Assembly (NCBI GenBank): GCA_021821585.1
Contig: JAKACF010000011.1
Coordinates: 1 to 22,054 of the forward strand
Reading direction: 5' to 3'
Origin: Actinomycetes bacterium
GTDB taxonomy: Bacteria > Actinomycetota > Acidimicrobiia > Acidimicrobiales > Bog-793
Length of the DNA: 22,054 nt
The position numbers were made by a program, and so were the translations under genes. Each line of letters opens with the position of its first letter. Position 1 is the first letter of the stretch. The notes under the pieces are model-generated. The model made no database searches. It saw only the letters and a list, made by a program, of their open reading frames with translations, and was not told the origin of the DNA. This document shows positions 20,814 to 22,054 of this stretch, one piece after another.

Positions 20814-22054
20814 TCAACCCTGGAAGCGGGCGTGCTCGAGGTCGAGCTCGCGCCTCACCACCCTCATCACCCCGTTGGTGATCTCCCCCTGGCGGTGCAG
20901 CTGCTGGAGCGTCTGGACCTGGACACCGAGGAGGCGGCGCTCGAGGCCGGGGAGCCGAGCCGGCGTCGTGTCCTCCTCCTCGTCGTCACCGGCGAGGAGG
21001 CGGGCGCGTGCCAGCCGGCGCTCGTAGCGCTCCCGCAGCCACTCGGCCGTCTCGTCACCCACCTGCTCCTCGGCGACCAGACGGTCGAGGAGGCGGAGCG
21101 CAGCCTCGGCGCAGCGGCGCTCGGCCATGGCCCGCTGGCGGCCCTCGAGCTCGCTCCCGACCACACCGAGGCGCTTCAGCAGCCAGCCGAGCGTCGTCCC
21201 CTGGCCGACCAGCGTGGCGACGATGACGCAGAAGGTCGTGAAGACGACGAGGTCACGCCCGGGGAAGGAGTGCCCCGAGACGCTGGCGGGGACCGACAGG
21301 GCGGCGGCGAGCGAGATGGCGCCCCGCAGGCCGCTCCAGCCGAGCACCAGCCGCTCCCGCCGCGGCATGCTCCCGGTGTCGAGCAGCCGGCCCTCCGGGC
21401 GCCAGCGGATCGTCGGGACCGCCAACCACCACACGAGCCTCAGCACGACGACGGTGGCGACGGCCGAGCCGGCGAGGAGGGCGACGCTGCCGACCTCGTC
21501 GGGCCGCAACCCGTCGACGAGGCGGCGAAGCTGGAGGCCGACCAGCACGAACAGGACGGATTCGAGCAGGAAGACGAGCACCTGCCAGAAGTCGGCGATC
21601 CGGATGCGCCCGGACGGCTCGAGCCCGGCCGTCGCCCGCGGACCGACGACGAGGCCGGCTGCCAGGGTGGCGAGCACACCCGACAGGCCGAGGGCGTCGG
21701 CCGGCAGGTAGGCCGCGAACGGGATGATGAGCGAGACGACGGTCCTCGAAGAGGCGTCCCGCAGCACGCGCTGCAGCCGGCCGGCCGCCACGCCGACGGC
21801 GATGCCGAAGGCCGTCCCGCCGCCCGCGATCCGGAGGAAGCTCACGAGACCGGCCGCCGGGCTGGTCGGTGCCGCCAGGGCGGCCAGCCCGAGGCTGAAC
21901 AGGGCGAGGGCGATCCCGTCGTTGACGAGGCTCTCGCCCTCGAGGATGGTGGTCACGCCCGGCGGTGCGCTGAGCCGTGCCATCACCGAGGTGGCGGCGA
22001 CGGGATCGGTCGGTGCCACGATGGCCCCGAGGACGACCGCCCCGGCCCAGCCGA
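20814..22054 (-). CDS. CPA1-family Na+/H+ antiporter (NhaP/YjcE-like), C-terminal part
   Basis: The frame enters at the window edge with GWAGAVVLGAIVAPTDPVAATSV and runs to a stop at 20814, about 413 codons. APTDPVA, LEGESLVNDGIALALF and GWSGLRGAISLAAALSVP are the three signature blocks of CPA1 exchangers; the Asp in VNDG is the pair of acidic residues that bind the cation and protons. About eight further membrane segments follow the first block. A soluble C-terminal tail of about 130 residues after the last helix (from LLKRLG) is charged and helical, ending LDLEHARFQG; such tails often regulate activity. The N-terminal helices lie outside the window. It is on the same strand as the serine hydrolase gene, but the 136 bp to the short ORF contain a candidate promoter, so they are probably separate units. 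Confidence 0.93.
   Translation of the reverse strand, partial: GWAGAVVLGAIVAPTDPVAATSVMARLSAPPGVTTILEGESLVNDGIALALFSLGLAALAAPTSPAAGLVSFLRIAGGGTAFGIAVGVAAGRLQRVLRDASSRTVVSLIIPFAAYLPADALGLSGVLATLAAGLVVGPRATAGLEPSGRIRIADFWQVLVFLLESVLFVLVGLQLRRLVDGLRPDEVGSVALLAGSAVATVVVLRLVWWLAVPTIRWRPEGRLLDTGSMPRRERLVLGWSGLRGAISLAAALSVPASVSGHSFPGRDLVVFTTFCVIVATLVGQGTTLGWLLKRLGVVGSELEGRQRAMAERRCAEAALRLLDRLVAEEQVGDETAEWLRERYERRLARARLLAGDDEEEDTTPARLPGLERRLLGVQVQTLQQLHRQGEITNGVMRVVRRELDLEHARFQG

Noticed and set aside
1..22054. CRISPR array, tRNA/rRNA, insertion sequence or phage genes
   Set aside because: No direct-repeat/spacer pattern, no recognisable RNA gene, and no transposase, integrase or phage protein motif was seen on either strand; the only tandem repeat is the coding heptad run in the CheR-PAS gene.

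Overview
The window is a high-GC chromosomal segment of bacterial type. It has GTG/TTG as well as ATG starts, many 4-nt ATGA/GTGA gene overlaps, Shine-Dalgarno sites of the AGGAGG type, and an ANTAR/STAS/CheB-CheR signalling set. Together these suggest an actinobacterium, perhaps a deep-branching lineage such as Acidimicrobiia or Thermoleophilia. That placement is inference from style, not a marker-gene result. No tRNA, rRNA, CRISPR array or insertion sequence was seen.

Region 1 (1-5932, minus strand) is the most striking. A tandem universal stress protein is followed by a formate dehydrogenase operon. The catalytic gene (3045-4970) is interrupted by an in-frame TGA at codon 79, exactly where formate dehydrogenases carry selenocysteine. 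A perfect 6-bp hairpin with a GGUCU loop starts 12 nt after the TGA, in the position of a bacterial SECIS element. The gene was therefore read through as a selenoprotein. Its product has no N-terminal [4Fe-4S] domain. That domain lies at the C-terminus of a separate 317-aa ferredoxin-like protein (284-1237), encoded two genes downstream after a NuoE-NuoF fusion (1234-3054). The FdsA/FdhA-type alpha subunit is thus split and re-ordered. A class V PLP enzyme of the cysteine desulfurase/selenocysteine lyase fold follows (1-251, cut by the window edge) and may supply S or Se to the enzyme.

Region 2 (6012-10485, minus strand) is a carbohydrate ABC importer: lipoprotein binding protein, two MalF/MalG-type permeases and a MalK/UgpC-type ATPase. 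A 17-bp perfect palindrome overlaps its likely transcription start. Back to back with it is the decayed remnant of an RpiB/LacA/LacB-type sugar-phosphate isomerase (about 10551-10965), broken by several frameshifts.

Region 3 (10953-15308) holds housekeeping and accessory genes: an MTH1187-type thiamine-binding protein (minus), then on the plus strand a YbaK-type deacylase, a luciferase-like monooxygenase, a type II haloacid dehalogenase-like protein overlapping it by 4 nt, and peptide chain release factor 3.

Region 4 (15335-19392) is a signalling island: an ANTAR protein (plus), a CheB methylesterase with zinc ribbon and a CheR-PAS protein with a run of eight heptads (minus, overlapping), and a STAS protein whose usual phosphorylatable serine is alanine (plus). 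No flagellar or receptor genes are present.

Region 5 (19404-22054, minus strand) holds a class C beta-lactamase-fold serine hydrolase, possibly coupled to a 35-codon upstream ORF, and the 3' part of a CPA1 Na+/H+ antiporter that runs off the window.
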